A stretch of DNA of 6,469 nt, taken from NCBI GenBank assembly GCA_023391955.1, contig JAEWAA010000666.1, positions 1-6,469 of the forward strand. The letters are read 5' to 3'. The notes below the pieces were generated by a model that saw only the letters and a list, made by a program, of their open reading frames with translations, was not told the DNA's origin and did no database searches. Origin of the DNA: Bacillota bacterium (lineage in GTDB: Bacteria > Bacillota > Bacilli > Paenibacillales > NBRC-103111). The position numbers and the translations under genes were made by a program. Below, one piece after another: positions 4,670-6,469 of the stretch. Each line of letters begins with the position of its first letter. Within the stretch, counting starts at the first letter, position 1.

Positions 4670-5626
4670 CTAAGAAGCGGAGGCCTCCTCCATCCGGAAA
4701 AAGGTTTCCGTCATGGATTTGCCCAAGGTCATGCAGGCATCGGTCAAAAAGTAGATCAGAAGCTCTATCTGCTCCAGCATAAAATCCTCCCGGGTCATGC
4801 AGCCCAGCTCGGCTCTGATTTTCCCCGCTTGGCGGATAGCCTTTTCCTGACCGGACTGAGCAGGCTGCTCCAGCTGCCGGATGCCCCGCAGATGCTCTTC
4901 GAGCTTGGTGAAGGTATAGTAGAAGGATCGGGGGAAGGTGGTATGGGTCAGGAGAAATTCAAGAATGGGTTCAATGGCCATGCTGTCTGCATAAAATTTG
5001 CGGAACGCCTGGTAGCCCCCTACGGATTTCAACGCCGCCAGCAAATAGGTATACGGCACCGCCTGATCCTCATTGATGGCTGTCACCACAAACTTCAGGA
5101 TGCGGATGGTATTCTCCGCCCGCTCCAGCATCCGTCCACTTTCAATAAAATGCCACTCCGCCTCCCGCAGCATCACGGAATGCTCGATGCCCTGGAAGAT
5201 TTCCACCTTCTCCCGGATATACCGGAAGAACAGATTGGGCGTTTCCTTCCGCAGGTCCGCGGGATTCTTCTCGGATAGAGCCAGATAAAAACCGTTTAAG
5301 GTCTCCCAGAGCTCGCTGGGCAGCGCCTCGCGCATGGTTTTGAGATTGGCCCGGGCTTTGCTGACACATGAAAACAGCGAGTTTTCATATCCCCGGTCCA
5401 ATGTAATGAATGAGAGGACATCCAACTCGCTGTATTGTTCAAATTGCCGGCGGTACTCCACCTCCGCCCCCAAGGAACGGATGATGCGGGCCCATTTGTA
5501 TTCTTTGTCCTGCAGGTCCTGATTATGCTGGAGATGGTAATGGACATCAATCATGCGGGCGTGGTTTTCCGCACGTTCCATATAACGGCCGATCCAGAAG
5601 AGTGCTTCCGCATTGCGGTTGAGCAT
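4670..5626 (-). CDS. Alpha-E domain protein (DUF403)
   Basis: This cytoplasmic, all-helical protein of 318 residues belongs to the alpha-E (DUF403, COG2307) family. It shows the duplicated ER signature: LFWIGRYMERAENHAR (9-24) and GRMLERAENTIRIL (164-177), the latter half-way along the chain as expected for an internal repeat. Other family-like stretches include FPRSFYY (231-237). No membrane segment or signal peptide is seen. Members usually sit next to a circularly permuted ATP-grasp ligase and often a transglutaminase-like protease, and are thought to take part in making or modifying a peptide; the biochemical activity is not established. Here neither partner is adjacent. The ATG at 5624-5626 follows GGAGGGGGG (5633-5641) by 6 nt; an in-frame TTG eight codons earlier lies upstream of that site and was rejected. 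A good promoter lies upstream. Confidence 0.88.
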   Translation of the reverse strand: MLNRNAEALFWIGRYMERAENHARMIDVHYHLQHNQDLQDKEYKWARIIRSLGAEVEYRRQFEQYSELDVLSFITLDRGYENSLFSCVSKARANLKTMREALPSELWETLNGFYLALSEKNPADLRKETPNLFFRYIREKVEIFQGIEHSVMLREAEWHFIESGRMLERAENTIRILKFVVTAINEDQAVPYTYLLAALKSVGGYQAFRKFYADSMAIEPILEFLLTHTTFPRSFYYTFTKLEEHLRGIRQLEQPAQSGQEKAIRQAGKIRAELGCMTREDFMLEQIELLIYFLTDACMTLGKSMTETFFRMEEASAS

Positions 5627-5674
5627 CAGCTTCCCCCCTCCCTCTTCCAAAGCATGGATATGATTGCATTAATC

Positions 5675-5703
5675 ATCATAGCGCCCAGATTTTTTGATGT
5701 CAA
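5675..5703 (-). promoter_or_regulatory. Promoter of the alpha-E gene
   Basis: On the minus strand a perfect -35 TTGACA (5703-5698), a 17-nt spacer and TATGAT (5680-5675) make a near-consensus SigA promoter. The expected start is near 5668, giving a leader of about 42 nt to the ATG at 5626. Confidence 0.8.
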
Positions 5704-5715
5704 TCTATGTGACAT
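5697..5715. promoter_or_regulatory. Inverted repeat over the alpha-E -35 element
   Basis: ATGTCA (5697-5702) and TGACAT (5710-5715) are perfect 6-bp arms separated by 7 nt. The left arm overlaps the -35 hexamer of the alpha-E promoter. A dimeric repressor bound here would block that promoter. The protein is unknown, and a chance repeat of this size is possible. Confidence 0.3.
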
Positions 5716-5763
5716 GACTCTACAAAACAAGTCAAGGACAACCCTACACCCCTTGGATAAATG

Positions 5764-5772
5764 TGTTATAAT
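5764..5772 (+). promoter_or_regulatory. Extended -10 promoter of the oxidoreductase gene
   Basis: TGT followed by TATAAT (5767-5772) forms a perfect extended -10 element. The -35 region 17 nt upstream (5744-5749, CTACAC) is poor, which an extended -10 can tolerate or which may indicate an activator. The start is expected near 5779, leaving a leader of about 49 nt. Confidence 0.6.
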
Positions 5773-5787
5773 GGACCAAATGCAAAA

Positions 5788-5802
5788 CAGCAAGCGCTTA
5801 CC
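5788..5802. promoter_or_regulatory. Candidate cre (CcpA) site in the oxidoreductase leader
   Basis: CAGCAAGCGCTTACC contains the symmetrical core AAGCGCTT and fits the cre pattern GNAANCGNWWNC, with deviations at the leading T and the flanking positions. It lies about 10-25 nt downstream of the inferred transcription start, where CcpA could act as a roadblock. It is weaker than the site at 4129-4143. Confidence 0.45.
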
Positions 5803-5827
5803 AAATTCGATTGCCACAGGAGGGTTT

Positions 5828-6469
5828 ATGACTCTGCACATTGGAATATTCGGAACCGGCTGGTTCGCCGAGAAACACGCCGCCATGCTTGCCGCTATGG
5901 AGGATGTCACCATCAGCGCCGTCTGCGGTTCTTCACTGGAGAAGGCCCAGCACTTCGCCGCCAAATTCCCCGGGGCCGCCGCCTTCGCCGCGGCAGAGCA
6001 GATGCTCGAATCCGTTAAACTGGATGCCGCGTACATATGCGTTCCTCCCTTTGCCCATGGCAGGATCGAATTGGCACTGGCGGAACGGGGCATTCCTTTT
6101 TTTGTGGAAAAACCGCTTGCCGCCAACCTGGAAACCCCTACGGAAATCTTGGAGGCGGTAAACACCAAAGGGCTGATTACCTCTGTGGGTTACCACTTCC
6201 GCTATACGGAGGGAACTGCCCGGGTGCGCCGGCTGCTGGAGGAGCAAACTGCCGGAATGGCCTTGGGCTATTGGATGGGCGGCATGCCGGGTGTGTACTG
6301 GTGGCGGATGGAAAGCGGCTCCGGCGGGCAGTTTGTGGAGCAAACCACCCATATCGTGGACCTGCTCCGGTATACCTTGGGCGAGGTGACGGAGGTGTAC
6401 GCTTCCTTTGCCCTGCGGCATAATCATCTAACGGAGGAGGGAGTAACCGTGCCGGACGTGGGCACCGTG
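5828..6469 (+). CDS. Gfo/Idh/MocA-family oxidoreductase, N-terminal part
   Basis: The first 214 residues of an NAD(P)-dependent sugar or polyol oxidoreductase are present; the frame is still open at the window edge, and family members usually have 330-400 residues. The N-terminal Rossmann fold has GIFGTGWFA (6-14), followed by the VPPFAHG stretch (72-78) and the signature EKP (94-96), whose Lys95 is the usual catalytic lysine. The second domain begins with GYHFRY (121-126) and shows GGQFVEQTTH (166-175), matching the family pattern G-G-x-x-x-D/E-x-x-x-H. The substrate cannot be told from this part. The ATG at 5828 follows AGGAGGG (5818-5824) with a short 3-4 nt gap. Two in-frame ATGs upstream (5771, 5780) overlap the -10 or the expected start site and lack a ribosome binding site. 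The gene is divergent from the alpha-E gene. Confidence 0.93.
   Translation, partial: MTLHIGIFGTGWFAEKHAAMLAAMEDVTISAVCGSSLEKAQHFAAKFPGAAAFAAAEQMLESVKLDAAYICVPPFAHGRIELALAERGIPFFVEKPLAANLETPTEILEAVNTKGLITSVGYHFRYTEGTARVRRLLEEQTAGMALGYWMGGMPGVYWWRMESGSGGQFVEQTTHIVDLLRYTLGEVTEVYASFALRHNHLTEEGVTVPDVGTV

Noticed and set aside
5771..5782. In-frame upstream ATG starts for the oxidoreductase
   Set aside because: The first overlaps the -10 hexamer, the second sits at the expected transcription start, and neither has a ribosome binding site. The Rossmann fold begins right after the ATG at 5828, which follows AGGAGGG.
1..6469. CRISPR array, tRNA or rRNA genes, phage or transposase genes
   Set aside because: I saw no regularly spaced direct repeats, cloverleaf-like segments, ribosomal RNA motifs or transposase-like frames on either strand.

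Overview
The window looks like a chromosomal segment of a Firmicute, most likely Paenibacillus or a close relative. The evidence is Bacillus-type AcpP and FabG sequences, strong AGGAGG-type ribosome binding sites, U-tailed hairpin terminators, TTGACA/TATAAT-type promoters and sequences matching the CcpA cre consensus. The genus is an inference from protein resemblance, since no search could be run.

Layout, left to right. (1) Positions 1-1148, minus strand: fabG followed by acpP, the ketoacyl-ACP reductase and acyl carrier protein of type II fatty acid synthesis. A stem-loop lies beyond acpP. (2) Positions 1160-1616: a non-coding and decayed stretch. It holds a small hairpin just upstream of the fabG ribosome binding site, a very long imperfect palindrome (1206-1312), the remnant of a SAM-dependent methyltransferase that has lost its catalytic middle, and the rhaA terminator. 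(3) Positions 1617-4066: rhaA (L-rhamnose isomerase, minus) and a divergent AraC-family regulator (plus), sharing a 287-nt control region. (4) Positions 4102-4640: a small stand-alone LytTR-type DNA-binding protein with a clear promoter, a consensus-perfect cre site on that promoter, and a hairpin terminator. (5) Positions 4670-5626, minus: an alpha-E (DUF403) protein with a near-consensus promoter and none of its usual partner genes. (6) Positions 5828-6469, plus: the N-terminal 214 residues of a Gfo/Idh/MocA-type NAD(P)-dependent oxidoreductase, which runs off the window.

How the parts relate. The rhaA/araC pair forms a rhamnose-utilisation module: the AraC protein probably senses the sugar and activates rhaA from a promoter with a poor -35. 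Three separate promoters (rhaA, the LytTR gene, the oxidoreductase) each carry a cre-like site near the inferred transcription start, so CcpA-mediated carbon catabolite control may be the common theme of the right two-thirds. The fatty-acid genes, the methyltransferase relic and the alpha-E gene appear to be unrelated neighbours.

No clearly new multi-gene system is evident. The items most worth a second look are the methyltransferase deletion relic, the long palindrome between it and fabG, the CcpA-controlled stand-alone LytTR protein with an atypical recognition motif, and the orphan alpha-E gene.
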